From: Burkholderiales bacterium
Lineage (GTDB): Bacteria; Pseudomonadota; Gammaproteobacteria; Burkholderiales; Burkholderiaceae_D
Reading direction: 5' to 3'
Assembly (NCBI GenBank): GCA_947451925.1
Contig: CANGAW010000006.1
Coordinates: forward strand, 1 to 64,000
DNA length: 64,000 nucleotides
Both the position numbers and the translations under genes were made by a program. Positions 19,259 to 27,752 of this stretch are shown here, in pieces (within the stretch, counting starts at the first letter, position 1; every line of letters begins with the position of its first letter). Below the pieces are notes generated by a model. That model did no database searches. It was not told the DNA's origin and saw only the letters and a list, made by a program, of their open reading frames with translations.

Positions 19259-20110
19259 TCAGGCTTTTTTGTAGCGAACGACGTTCTGATGTTGTTCGCC
19301 CAGCCCGGCAATGCCCAGCCGGATGTCATCGCCGTGTTTCAAAAACTGCTGCGGCTTCATGCCCATGCCCACACCGGGCGGAGTGCCGGTTGCAATGATA
19401 TCGCCCGGCATCAGGGTCATGAAACGACTCAGGTAGCTGACGATTTTGGCGACGGAAAAAATCATTGTGCGGCTATTGCCGGTTTGCTGGCGCTTGCCGT
19501 TCAGATCCAGCCACATGGCCAGTTTTTGCGGGTCGGCTATTTCGTCGCGCGTAACCAGCCAGGGGCCGACCGGACCGAAGGTATCGCAGCCCTTGCCCTT
19601 GTCCCACTGTGTGCCATGTTCGAGTTGAAAGGCGCGCTCGGACAAATCATTGATGACGCAATAGCCAGCGACAAAATCCAGCGCCTGTTTTTGGCTGACA
19701 TGCTGCGCCTTGGTGCCGATGATGACACCGAGTTCAACTTCCCAATCGGATTTTTCAGAGCCCTTGGGCAGCATCACCGTATCGTTGGCGCCAGAGAGCG
19801 AAGTCACTGCTTTCATGAACACAATCGGCTCGGCAGGAACAGGCATGCCGGACTCAGCCGCATGGTCCGAGTAATTGAGGCCAATGCCGATGAATTTTCC
19901 GACCTGTGCAACAGGGACGCCAAAGCGCGGCTTGCCCCGTACTGCCGGCAGCTTGGCCGGATTTAATTTGGCCAGTTTTGCCAGCGACTTTTCTGACAGC
20001 TGCAGCGGACCGATATCGTCTATGACGCCAGACAAATCACGTAACTTACCTTCTGCATCAATGAGTCCCGGTTTTTCCTGACCTGGGCGGCCGTAACGAA
20101 CGAGCTTCAT
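19259..20110 (-). CDS. Fumarylacetoacetate hydrolase family protein
   Basis: A 283-residue FAH-fold enzyme with the short N-terminal domain of the 2-keto-acid hydrolase/hydratase group. Core motifs: GIGLNYSDHAAESGM, metal-binding Glu residues in DWEVELGVIIG, the downstream Asp in VINDLSERAFQ, GKGCDTFGPVGPW and IATGTPPGVGMG. It resembles enzymes annotated as ureidoglycolate lyase or 2,4-diketo-3-deoxy-L-fuconate hydrolase; the substrate cannot be told from sequence. AGGAAAAT lies before the ATG. It converges on the liv operon and is distinct from the true fumarylacetoacetase at 60.9 kb. Confidence 0.9.
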   Translation of the reverse strand: MKLVRYGRPGQEKPGLIDAEGKLRDLSGVIDDIGPLQLSEKSLAKLAKLNPAKLPAVRGKPRFGVPVAQVGKFIGIGLNYSDHAAESGMPVPAEPIVFMKAVTSLSGANDTVMLPKGSEKSDWEVELGVIIGTKAQHVSQKQALDFVAGYCVINDLSERAFQLEHGTQWDKGKGCDTFGPVGPWLVTRDEIADPQKLAMWLDLNGKRQQTGNSRTMIFSVAKIVSYLSRFMTLMPGDIIATGTPPGVGMGMKPQQFLKHGDDIRLGIAGLGEQHQNVVRYKKA

Positions 20111-20222
20111 TTATTTTCCTTTTTAATTTACAGTTCTCGCCATTGCATAAACACATCGCAGTGCAGGGATGGATTATGCCTGTGTTCAAATAGGTACTTT
20201 GATTTCTGTATCATCGGGTCAA

Positions 20223-20309
20223 ATGAATAAAAACAAATTTCACGCAGCACTCGCCATGCTGCTCTCGGCAATGTTCAGTGTGCTGGTGATTGCATGGCTG
20301 CTGACCTGA
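20223..20309 (+). CDS. Possible 28-residue single-span membrane peptide
   Basis: An open frame of 28 codons in the gap between the FAH-family gene and the cupin gene. It reads a basic start MNKNKFHAAL followed by about 18 hydrophobic residues ending VLVIAWLLT, which fits a short membrane-spanning peptide with the N-terminus inside. The ribosome site is weak (CGGGT). No family is recognised. It could be chance, but the basic-then-hydrophobic design is suggestive. Confidence 0.35.
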   Translation: MNKNKFHAALAMLLSAMFSVLVIAWLLT

Positions 20310-20352
20310 ACCTTAATGAGCCGATTCCACCATAGATAAAAGAACAAACATC

Positions 20353-20841
20353 ATGCTGAATAAATTTTTCTTCACAGCCTGCGGGCTGAGTCTGGCAGCC
20401 ATACTGGTTGCATCGCCTAGTTTTTGTGCGCCGAGCGACAAGGATTTTGTGATTGTCGAGCCTGAAAACATCGTATGGAAAGACGCCGGTCGCGGTGTCA
20501 AAATCGCGCTAATTTATGGCGACCCATCCAAGCCGGGCCAGTATGTAATCCGCGCCCATTTCCCGCCGGGCGTCATGAGTTCGCCGCATTTTCATGGCGA
20601 AGACCGGCATGTGACCGTGATTGAAGGCACCTGGTATGCGGGCCGCGATGATAGCTGGGACCCCGATGCAACGGCACCATTAAAGGCGGGCAGTTATATG
20701 TTTCACCCGGCCGGTGGCGTGCATTACGACGGTGCCGGTGCTGAAGGTGCAACGGTGCAGATCATTGGCATGGGCCCCAGCAAAACCACATTCCTGTTTC
20801 CGAAAGAGGGTGATTTCGGTCAGCCGCATAAGCTGAACTGA
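20353..20841 (+). CDS. Secreted cupin-domain protein
   Basis: A 162-residue protein with a signal peptide (LNKFFFTACGLSLAAILVASPSFCA, too long to be cytoplasmic N-terminus; cleavage predicted after the Cys-Ala near residue 26) and one cupin barrel. Metal-ligand pattern: SSPHFHGEDRHVTVIEGTW and a later His in FHPAGGVHYDG. Likely periplasmic. The function is unknown; related proteins are annotated only as cupin domain-containing. The adhesin-like gene follows 13 bases later, suggesting a two-gene unit. Confidence 0.82.
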   Translation: MLNKFFFTACGLSLAAILVASPSFCAPSDKDFVIVEPENIVWKDAGRGVKIALIYGDPSKPGQYVIRAHFPPGVMSSPHFHGEDRHVTVIEGTWYAGRDDSWDPDATAPLKAGSYMFHPAGGVHYDGAGAEGATVQIIGMGPSKTTFLFPKEGDFGQPHKLN

Positions 20842-20854
20842 TCAGGCTCAACGG

Positions 20855-21247
20855 ATGAAAAAATTATTCTTTGTATTGCTTGGCATCCTTGGATTGCTGA
20901 GCTGCGTGCCGGCCAGTGCCGAATGGGTTTCTTATTATCAGGGAGCAGAGACTGAAGAGTTTTTTGATCCGCAATTAGTCAGCCAGCAACAAGGCGTAAT
21001 CAAACTGTGGACGCTGACCAGTTACGCTGCGCCCATTACCAGCCTTGAAGGTCAGGAACTGCAATCGGAAAAAACACTGACCACCGTTGATTGTCCGGCC
21101 CGGAAAACCGGTGCAGAAAAAGTCATCAAATTGACAGGCAAGAACGGCGAAGGAATGGTTGTTGCAACCATGGATACCGTGTTGCGGCTGGGACGTGTGC
21201 GCGCTGGCAGTGCGGATGATCAGTTGTTAGGAAAAATCTGCCGGTGA
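20855..21247 (+). CDS. Small secreted protein, surface-adhesin E-like
   Basis: A 130-residue protein with a clear signal peptide (MKKLFFVLLGILGLLSCVPASA, cleaved near residue 22). The mature part has the pattern of the surface-adhesin protein E family: WVSYYQ near the N-terminus, an EEFFDPQLV block, VIKLWTLTSY, and two cysteines (VDCPA and the terminal KICR). This family match is from memory and only moderately sure. It lies 13 bases after the cupin gene. Confidence 0.65.
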   Translation: MKKLFFVLLGILGLLSCVPASAEWVSYYQGAETEEFFDPQLVSQQQGVIKLWTLTSYAAPITSLEGQELQSEKTLTTVDCPARKTGAEKVIKLTGKNGEGMVVATMDTVLRLGRVRAGSADDQLLGKICR

Positions 21248-21269
21248 TGCCGGTTTGTTTTAGTCAGAC

Positions 21270-21344
21270 TGGTCTCGCCGACAGGAATCGAACCTGTATC
21301 TAGCGCTTAGGAGGCACTTGTTCTATCCGTTGAACTACGGCGAG
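21270..21344 (-). tRNA. tRNA-Arg (anticodon CCT)
   Basis: Folds as a complete cloverleaf of 75 bases: acceptor CTCGCCG/CGGCGAG, D arm GTTC/GAAC, anticodon arm AGTGC/GCGCT with loop CTCCTAA (anticodon CCT reading AGG), T arm ACAGG-TTCGATT-CCTGT, discriminator A and an encoded CCA end. T8 and A9 are in place. One G-T pair is in the anticodon stem. Confidence 0.95.
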
Positions 21345-21380
21345 ACATTCTTGCTATTTATTACGCATAGCGAGAGGCAG

Positions 21381-21406
21381 ATTATAGCCCAGCACTCTTA
21401 TTTCAA
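21381..21406 (-). promoter_or_regulatory. Probable promoter of tRNA-Arg
   Basis: On the minus strand a perfect -10 TATAAT (21381-21386) with TTGAAA (21401-21406) upstream. The spacer is only 14 bases, so the -35 assignment is doubtful; the -10 gives a leader of about 30 bases. Confidence 0.5.
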
Positions 21407-21498
21407 GCGCGCGGTTTAGCATAGCGTGAACCCAGCCAGTACAATAGCGTCCTAATTCATCTTTCAGCAGGGCGGCCAACAACAGCCCTTCTATTCCA

Positions 21499-23403
21499 AT
21501 GGCAGTTATTTCTCTTAGCGATGCGCAGCTCGCATTTGGTCACGTTGCACTACTTGATCACACTGAATTTTCACTTGAAACCGGTGAACGGGTCGGCCTG
21601 ATCGGTCGCAACGGTACTGGAAAATCTTCCTTGCTAAAAGTGCTGTCCGGGCTGATCAAGCTCGATGATGGCTTGTTGACCATGCAACAGGGTTTGCGAG
21701 TTGCCTATGTTGATCAGGAACCGGTGTTTGATCTGGATCGCTCGGTGTTTGATACGGTCGCCAGCGGCATGGGAGACACCCAGGCTTTACTGGCCGAATA
21801 CGATGGACTGACTGCGCAATTTGGTAATGGCAACGATGATCATTTGATGGAGCGGATGCAGCAAATCCAGTCGCGGCTGGATGTGGTCGATGGCTGGAAT
21901 CTGACCAATCGGGTTGAGACCACGATGCACCGCTTGAATCTTGATGCCGCCAGCATCATGAATACGCTTTCGGGCGGTATGAAAAAGCGGGTCGCCCTGG
22001 CGCGGGCCTTGGTGTCGTCACCGGATTTGCTGATCCTTGACGAGCCGACCAACCATCTCGACTTTTCCTCCATCAGCTGGCTGGAAGGTTTGTTGCGCGA
22101 CTTTAAGGGCAGTGTGCTGTTCATCACCCATGATCGTCGCTTCCTCGATAACGTCGCCACGCGCATCATTGAACTTGATCGTGGACGCCTGCTGTCCTAT
22201 CCCGGTAACTTTACTGCCTACCAGGTGCGCAAAGCCGAACAACTGGCGATCGAAGATGTCGAAAATGCCAAGTTCGACAAAGTGCTGGCGCAAGAAGAAG
22301 TCTGGATCCGTCAGGGCGTGAAGGCGCGCCGCACCCGTAACGAAGGGCGCGTGCGTCAGCTTGAAGCGCTGCGGGAAGAACGCAGCCGCCGTCGCGATCA
22401 GCAGGGGCAGGTAAAGATGGATTTGGGTGCAGGTGAGCGTTCCGGCAAGATCGTCGCCGAGCTGGTGGACGTTTCCAAGTCCTATGGCAGCAAGCAAATT
22501 GTCGATAACTTTAGTGCCACCATCATGCGCGGCGATAAGGTCGGGCTAATCGGTGCCAATGGCGCGGGCAAGACCACGCTGTTGAAACTGATTCTGGGCG
22601 AAGAGACGCCGGATAGCGGCACAGTGCGTCAGGGTAGCAAGATGCAGGTTGCCTACTTCGATCAGATGCGGGCGCAGTTGAATGAAGAGGCGAGTCTGGC
22701 CGAAACCATCGCCCCGGGTAGTGACTGGGTTGAAGTCAACGGTCAGCGCAAGCATGTGATGACTTATCTGAGCGATTTTCTGTTTGCTGCCGAGCGCGCC
22801 CGTTCGCCGGTGAAGTCGCTCTCTGGCGGTGAGCGCAATCGTCTGTTGCTGGCGCGTTTATTTGCCAAGCCTGCCAATGTGCTGGTGCTGGACGAACCGA
22901 CCAATGATCTGGATATCGATACGCTGGAATTATTGGAGCAATTGCTCGAAGAATATAGCGGTACCGTGTTCCTGGTCAGCCATGACCGCACCTTCCTCGA
23001 CAACGTGGTCACACAGGTAATCGTGGCCGAAGGGAACGGCTTTTGGCGCGAGTATGTCGGTGGTTATGCCGACTGGGAGCGGGTCAGGCAGACTGCACCT
23101 GCGCCCGCCAAAGAAGCCGGCAGGCAGGAAGCAAAGAGTAACCCTGTTGCCGCTGCACCGGCGGCGGCCAAACAAAAGAAGCTCAGTTTCAAGGAACAAC
23201 GTGAACTCGAGCAGCTGCCGCAACTGATTGCAGAGTATGAGGCTGAACAGGCTGCGATCTCGGCTCGGCTTGCGGATCCGGATCTGTATCGCAAAGAACC
23301 TGAGCAAATGCAAAAGCTCAACAGCCGCTTTGCTGAACTCGATGCGCTTTTGATGGACAGTCTGGAAAAGTGGGAAAAAATTGAGGAGCGATCGAAAGCC
23401 TGA
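21499..23403 (+). CDS. uup: ABC-F ATPase Uup
   Basis: A 634-residue soluble ABC-F protein with two ATPase cassettes: GRNGTGKSSLLKV, LSGGMKKRVALARAL and LILDEPTNHLDF in the first; GANGAGKTTLLKLI, LSGGERNRLLLARLF and VLDEPTNDLDID in the second. An Ala/Lys-rich linker leads to a C-terminal coiled coil (about residues 565-634), the mark of Uup rather than EttA. E. coli Uup binds DNA and ribosomes and affects transposon excision and ribosome assembly. There are no membrane segments. Confidence 0.94.
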   Translation: MAVISLSDAQLAFGHVALLDHTEFSLETGERVGLIGRNGTGKSSLLKVLSGLIKLDDGLLTMQQGLRVAYVDQEPVFDLDRSVFDTVASGMGDTQALLAEYDGLTAQFGNGNDDHLMERMQQIQSRLDVVDGWNLTNRVETTMHRLNLDAASIMNTLSGGMKKRVALARALVSSPDLLILDEPTNHLDFSSISWLEGLLRDFKGSVLFITHDRRFLDNVATRIIELDRGRLLSYPGNFTAYQVRKAEQLAIEDVENAKFDKVLAQEEVWIRQGVKARRTRNEGRVRQLEALREERSRRRDQQGQVKMDLGAGERSGKIVAELVDVSKSYGSKQIVDNFSATIMRGDKVGLIGANGAGKTTLLKLILGEETPDSGTVRQGSKMQVAYFDQMRAQLNEEASLAETIAPGSDWVEVNGQRKHVMTYLSDFLFAAERARSPVKSLSGGERNRLLLARLFAKPANVLVLDEPTNDLDIDTLELLEQLLEEYSGTVFLVSHDRTFLDNVVTQVIVAEGNGFWREYVGGYADWERVRQTAPAPAKEAGRQEAKSNPVAAAPAAAKQKKLSFKEQRELEQLPQLIAEYEAEQAAISARLADPDLYRKEPEQMQKLNSRFAELDALLMDSLEKWEKIEERSKA

Positions 23404-23432
23404 TTGCCTGCTGAACTAGCTAAGCGATGCGC

Positions 23433-24287
23433 TTAATTTAATTTGCGCGTCGCCGCCCGCAGTTCAGGCAAACGGCGCCGCAGCAGTTCTGCATCGGTCG
23501 CCAACGGGCATTCATCCAGATAGGCTTCAAGGTCTTGTAAGGCCGCTTGCGGGCAATTCAGATTGGCATAGGCGAGTCCGCGATCGCGACGCTCCGTGAT
23601 ATCGGCAGGCAGCAGCAATACCAGTCTTTGCTGCACGTTGAGAAATTGCTGCCAGTGCGGATGTTCCGTAAACAGCGCTTTCAAATTGCGCAGCATGCGC
23701 ACCAGAATCGTCTTCTCGTCAGCGTTGGCCAGATAGGTCGCCAGGGGCGGGTCTGCCGGGCTGCGTGGCTGACTAAAGTAGGGCTCCAGTCTTTCTTCGA
23801 GTTCTTCCCGCGACAAGCTCGCACCATTTATCGGATCAATGATGATGTCGCCATTGGCGACCGATAATTTCATCAGGAAATGACCGGGAAATGAAATGCC
23901 TTTGACGTTGAGTCCGATTTGCTGCGCCAGCTCCATGTAGATGACCGCCAGTGAAATCGGAATGCCGCGACGGTTCGACAAGACTTTATGCAGATAGCTG
24001 TTGTCCGGGTCGTAGTAGTTATTGATGTTGCCGGCAAAGCCCAGCTCCTGATAGAAAAAATCATTCAGCAGTCGAAGTTTGGGAATCTGCGCAATGTTAT
24101 TGGGCAGACCTTGCCTGAGTCGTAACGCAAATTTATCCAGCTCGACGATGCAGGCATTGAGGTCGACCGGCCTGTCCTCATCCTGCGCAATGCTCAGTGC
24201 GGCTTCAAACAGCGGGATGGCATCATCCTGCTGCACCAGTGAGGCAAAATAATCGATGGATTTGATCATTTTGTAATGGTCATTCAC
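23433..24287 (-). CDS. SirB1 family protein (transglutaminase-like/TPR)
   Basis: A 284-residue SirB1-type protein: an N-terminal transglutaminase-like core (DFFYQELGFAGNINNYYDP, LSNRRGIPISLAVIY, ISFPGHFLMK, IIDPINGASLS) and a C-terminal helical TPR-like part (VLLLPADITERRDRGLAYANL). The catalytic Cys of true transglutaminases is not evident. The biological role is not established. murJ ends 14 bases upstream of its start, so they share an operon; it converges on uup. Confidence 0.88.
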   Translation of the reverse strand: MNDHYKMIKSIDYFASLVQQDDAIPLFEAALSIAQDEDRPVDLNACIVELDKFALRLRQGLPNNIAQIPKLRLLNDFFYQELGFAGNINNYYDPDNSYLHKVLSNRRGIPISLAVIYMELAQQIGLNVKGISFPGHFLMKLSVANGDIIIDPINGASLSREELEERLEPYFSQPRSPADPPLATYLANADEKTILVRMLRNLKALFTEHPHWQQFLNVQQRLVLLLPADITERRDRGLAYANLNCPQAALQDLEAYLDECPLATDAELLRRRLPELRAATRKLN

Positions 24288-24301
24288 GGCCTGACAGTCT
24301 T

Positions 24302-25852
24302 TTAATCCGAGTTGCGTTTAAAGTCACTAAACCGAAATCCCATCACCATCAAAGAGCCAAAATAACTGATGATGCATATGGCGACAATCATCAGCAAAGC
24401 CCCGATCCTAAGCAAGGGCGTATTTTTCATGGCGATCCAGTCAAACTGCGCGGCAATCATCATGCCCACTGCCGCCAGTAACAGCAGGGCGCCAGACAAG
24501 CGTGCCAAAAAGAGCGGCCAGCCCGGCTCCGGTTTGTAGACGCCACGCTTTTTCAAAAAATAAAACAAGAGTGCCGCGTTCATCGTTGCGGCCAGACCAA
24601 TCGACAGTGCCAGGCCTGCATGCGCGATCTGGGGCACAAACAGCAGGTTCATCAACTGGGTTGCAATCAGCACGCCGATACCAATTTTTACTGGTGTACG
24701 AATATCTTGTTTTGCATAGAAGCCGGGCGCCAGTATTTTGACCAGAATCAGCCCCATCAATCCGACGCCATACGCAAGCAACGCCCTTGCAGTCATAGTG
24801 ACCGAAACTGCATCAAATTTCCCATAATGAAAAAGTGTCGTGGTAATCGGCTCTGACAAAACCATCAGGGACACTGCCGCCGGCATCGCCAATAAAAAAG
24901 TCAGACGCAAACCCCAGTCAAGCAGCGAGGAATACTCTTGTTGATCACCACACGCATTTGCTTTGGACAGACTAGGGAGCAGAATAGTGCCAAGGGCAAC
25001 GCCGAGTAAGCCGGTTGGTAGTTCCATCAGGCGATCTGCGTAAGAGAGCCAGGAGACACTGCCATCGGCCAGATGCGAGGCAATGTTGGTATTGATGATC
25101 AGGCTGATTTGTGCGATTGATACCGCAAAGGTTGCAGGCAGCATTTGCTTTAATACGCGCCGCACGCCAGCGTCGCGCAAGGCTGAAAAAGGATTCAGCC
25201 CAATGTGCGGCAACATGCCTATTTTGCGTAAAGCGGGTATCTGAAAGCCTAGTTGCAGCAGGCCGCCGATAAACACGGCAATTGCCAGACCGTACACAGG
25301 CTGGGACAAATAAGGGGCGAGAAACAGGGAGGCGGCGATAAAGCTCAGATTTAATAAAACCGGCGTGAAGGCGGGGACGCGAAATTCTCGCCAGGTATTG
25401 AGGATGCCGCCGGATAGTGCAACCAGCGACATGAATAAAATATAGGGAAACATGATCCGGGTCATGACCACCGAAAGCCCCATTGCCTGTACATCTCCTG
25501 CAAAGCCGCTGGCAACCAGCATGACGATGGTTGGCGCGGCAACGATGCCGAGAATGGTAGTGGCCAAGAGGCTCCAGGCAAGCACCGTTGCCACATGATG
25601 AATGAGGGAGCGTGTGGCTTCGTCACCGCGCTGATTTTTATACTCGGCGAGAATAGGGACAAAGGCTTGTGAGAATGCGCCCTCTGCAAACAAGCGTCGC
25701 AGCAGGTTGGGAATGCGGAAAGCTACGAAGAAAGCGTCGGTATAGACTGAGGCGCCGAAGGTTCTTGCGATAAGAAATTCGCGGACTAATCCGGTGATTC
25801 GTGACAGCATCGTCATGCCGGAGACGGTGGCCAGTGTTTTGTGCAAGTTCAT
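24302..25852 (-). CDS. murJ: Lipid II flippase MurJ
   Basis: A 516-residue MATE/MOP-superfamily membrane protein with about 14 helices. N-terminal signature LATVSGMTMLSRITGLVREF and RTFGASVYTDAFFVAFRIPN, with the conserved Arg residues and LRRLFAEGAFSQAFVP, identify MurJ/MviN. It moves lipid-linked peptidoglycan precursor across the inner membrane. It is divergent from rpsT, as is common in proteobacteria, and is followed by the SirB1-like gene. Confidence 0.96.
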   Translation of the reverse strand: MNLHKTLATVSGMTMLSRITGLVREFLIARTFGASVYTDAFFVAFRIPNLLRRLFAEGAFSQAFVPILAEYKNQRGDEATRSLIHHVATVLAWSLLATTILGIVAAPTIVMLVASGFAGDVQAMGLSVVMTRIMFPYILFMSLVALSGGILNTWREFRVPAFTPVLLNLSFIAASLFLAPYLSQPVYGLAIAVFIGGLLQLGFQIPALRKIGMLPHIGLNPFSALRDAGVRRVLKQMLPATFAVSIAQISLIINTNIASHLADGSVSWLSYADRLMELPTGLLGVALGTILLPSLSKANACGDQQEYSSLLDWGLRLTFLLAMPAAVSLMVLSEPITTTLFHYGKFDAVSVTMTARALLAYGVGLMGLILVKILAPGFYAKQDIRTPVKIGIGVLIATQLMNLLFVPQIAHAGLALSIGLAATMNAALLFYFLKKRGVYKPEPGWPLFLARLSGALLLLAAVGMMIAAQFDWIAMKNTPLLRIGALLMIVAICIISYFGSLMVMGFRFSDFKRNSD

Positions 25853-25963
25853 GGCGAACCATTATAGCGGTCGTGTCGTACCGTTTTTTAACAGCATCAT
25901 GATTTATGGGCGTCTTTTCTGTTTTGCGCTGCAAAAGATTAGGGATAGTCAACCAGGGCAAGT

Positions 25964-25992
25964 TTGCTGCTCTGTGAAAAATCCGCTATACT
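25964..25992 (+). promoter_or_regulatory. Probable promoter of rpsT
   Basis: TTGCTG (25964-25969), 17-base spacer, TATACT (25987-25992). The -10 is good, the -35 matches only in TTG. It leaves a leader of about 60 bases before rpsT. Confidence 0.6.
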
Positions 25993-26058
25993 CTTCGTTT
26001 ATCCAAATTCCGTCCCCGAGTAATTGCTCGGCAGGGCACATTAACTCAGGGAATAGTT

Positions 26059-26322
26059 ATGGCAAATACAGCACAAGCGCGTAAACGCGCTCGCCAAGCA
26101 GTCAAGCTCAACGCACACAATTCGAGCCAGCGCTCTACATTGCGTACGGCAATCAAGTCGATTCGCAAAGCAATCAGCACGGGCGACAAAGCAGCAGCAA
26201 CCCTGGTGTATCAATCGTCGATTTCGATCATTGACCGCATCGCTGACAAAAAAATCATTCACAAGAACAAGGCAGCACGCCATAAGAGCCGCCTGTCTGC
26301 AGCCCTGAAAGCACTGGCCTGA
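26059..26322 (+). CDS. rpsT: 30S ribosomal protein S20
   Basis: An 87-residue, very basic protein reading [20 protein letters not shown] with the family's SIRKAIS and [16 protein letters not shown] segments. S20 binds 16S rRNA in the small-subunit body. AGGGAATAG precedes the ATG. Single gene with its own promoter and a strong terminator. Confidence 0.98.
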   Translation: MANTAQARKRARQAVKLNAHNSSQRSTLRTAIKSIRKAISTGDKAAATLVYQSSISIIDRIADKKIIHKNKAARHKSRLSAALKALA

Positions 26323-26368
26323 TTCTTTTTACGCCGGTCTGAACCGGCAAAAGAGTCTGCAAGATTTA

Positions 26369-26400
26369 AAAGCCCGCCTGACGCAAGTCAGGCGGGCTTT
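26369..26400. terminator. Bidirectional terminator between rpsT and the DUF192 gene
   Basis: A perfect 14-bp stem AAAGCCCGCCTGAC (26369-26382) / complement (26387-26400) closed by a GCAA tetraloop. It touches the stop codon of the DUF192 gene on the minus strand. Confidence 0.92.
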
Positions 26401-26401
26401 C

Positions 26402-26827
26402 TCATTTCGGCAAGCCAGTCACCTTGCTCAAGGGTTTGATATGTTTGTTTTTGAACCAGCCACGGTTCATTTCCAGTGCGTAGCGCGCCGGTTTTTCCGA
26501 ACAGTGCGCCTCTAGCGTTTCCGGCTGCATGTCTTCGATATTAATAATGCTGCCTTCTTCATCGATGAAAGCGACAGTTAGCGGGATCAAGGTGTTTTTC
26601 ATCCACATGCACACTTTATTCGGACTGCCAAAGCGAAATACCATTCCTTCATTGATGCCCATATTTTTTCGAAACATTAAGCCCTGTGCGCGTTCATCGT
26701 CGCGAATGGCAACTTCAGCCTGTATCAGATGAATGCCTATGTTTAATGTTGTCGCAGGCAGTCGTTGCTGGGCACTGGCTTGTGTCAGGTTAAACAGTAG
26801 CGTCAGAAGTAATAGGTTTTTCGTCAT
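26402..26827 (-). CDS. DUF192 family exported protein
   Basis: A 141-residue protein with a signal peptide (MTKNLLLLTLLFNLTQASA) and a DUF192 domain: VAIRDDERAQGLMFRKNM, GMVFRFGSPNKVCMWMKNT and the family's PLTVAFIDEEG with ALEMNRGWF at the end. Likely periplasmic; the function of the family is unknown. Its upstream neighbour on the same strand is rluE, with about 80 bases between. Confidence 0.88.
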   Translation of the reverse strand: MTKNLLLLTLLFNLTQASAQQRLPATTLNIGIHLIQAEVAIRDDERAQGLMFRKNMGINEGMVFRFGSPNKVCMWMKNTLIPLTVAFIDEEGSIINIEDMQPETLEAHCSEKPARYALEMNRGWFKNKHIKPLSKVTGLPK

Positions 26828-26907
26828 AGGTTTGGCACAGTCAGATCAATCATTGAAACCTTAGTGTAGAGCGGGCAGGACTTGCTTGCTGGTTTGGTGC
26901 AAAGAGA

Positions 26908-27474
26908 TCAGGTCAATTTTTTCCACTCTGCTTCATCGACGACACGCCATTCGCCGGGCAGCAGCGGGTGGGAAGCCAGCGAAAAAGGGCCGATGGCAAA
27001 ACGAATCAGTCGCAAGGTGGGCAGGCCGACAGCAGCAGTCATGCGGCGCACCTGGCGGTTTTTTCCTTCTGTTAATGTGATGGCCAGCCAGCTGGTGGGC
27101 AGGTTTTGCCGAACACGTATGGGTGGCTCGCGGTGCCAAAGCCAGACCGGTTCTTCCACTTGTACCGCCGTGCAAGCGCGGGTAGTGAAGTCGCCCAAAT
27201 TAATAGGTGCGCGCAGTTTTTCCAGTGCAAAGGCAGTGGTTTTACCTTCAACTTGTACCAGATAGGTTTTTTCTTTTTCATGCTGAGGATGGCTGATTGC
27301 GTGCTTTAGTCCGCCATTATCCGTCAGCAGCATCAGCCCTTCGCTGTCCGCATCCAAACGTCCGGCAGGATAAATATTGGGCAGTTCCAGATAATCGCTT
27401 AAAGACTGATAGGTGGGATGAGGCGAAAACTGGCACATCACTTGAAAAGGTTTATTGAAAAGAATGAGGGACAT
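26908..27474 (-). CDS. rluE: 23S rRNA pseudouridine synthase, RluE type
   Basis: A 188-residue RsuA/RluB/E/F-family pseudouridine synthase without the N-terminal S4 domain, as RluE. The catalytic Asp lies in PAGRLDADSEGLMLLT; further motifs are KTYLVQVEG, EGKNRQVRRM and LPGEWR near the end, the last being typical of RluE. It modifies U2457 of 23S rRNA in E. coli; the same site here is inference. Confidence 0.9.
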   Translation of the reverse strand: MSLILFNKPFQVMCQFSPHPTYQSLSDYLELPNIYPAGRLDADSEGLMLLTDNGGLKHAISHPQHEKEKTYLVQVEGKTTAFALEKLRAPINLGDFTTRACTAVQVEEPVWLWHREPPIRVRQNLPTSWLAITLTEGKNRQVRRMTAAVGLPTLRLIRFAIGPFSLASHPLLPGEWRVVDEAEWKKLT

Positions 27475-27644
27475 AAAGCTAAAACCAGGTAAGCGGAAAA
27501 AAACGGCTAAGATCAGAGACAGACCGGATTAGGTTTGTACACGCCAGATTGTAGGTGAGGCAGGGGAGTTGTTCCGCATATTTTGATGATTTAGCCCTGC
27601 TTTTGATAGCACAGGATAAAATTCTGATGCATAATGCGGAATAT

Positions 27645-27668
27645 GGTCTTATGTCTTATATAAGACCA
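27645..27668. promoter_or_regulatory. Palindromic operator-like site upstream of icd
   Basis: GTCTTATATAAGAC (27653-27666) is a perfect 14-bp palindrome. It overlaps a wider inverted repeat, GGTCTTAT (27645-27652) with ATAAGACC (27660-27667). It is centred about 70 bases before the predicted icd transcription start. The shape is that of a dimeric regulator site, for example of the GntR family (inference). Confidence 0.5.
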
Positions 27669-27694
27669 ATTAAATTCTTTGTTGCAAATGTGCT

Positions 27695-27722
27695 TTGTTG
27701 TTCAAGAGACGCAAACTACAAT
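27695..27722 (+). promoter_or_regulatory. Probable promoter of icd
   Basis: TTGTTG (27695-27700), 16-base spacer, TACAAT (27717-27722), giving a short leader before GGAGA at 27743-27747. Confidence 0.5.
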
Positions 27723-27752
27723 TCTTTCTTCCGCCAATCTTCGGAGATTACG

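Noticed and set aside
27555-27752. N-terminal extension of icd
   Set aside because: The extra 66 codons cover the promoter and palindrome and share nothing with the family; ATG 27753 has the ribosome site.
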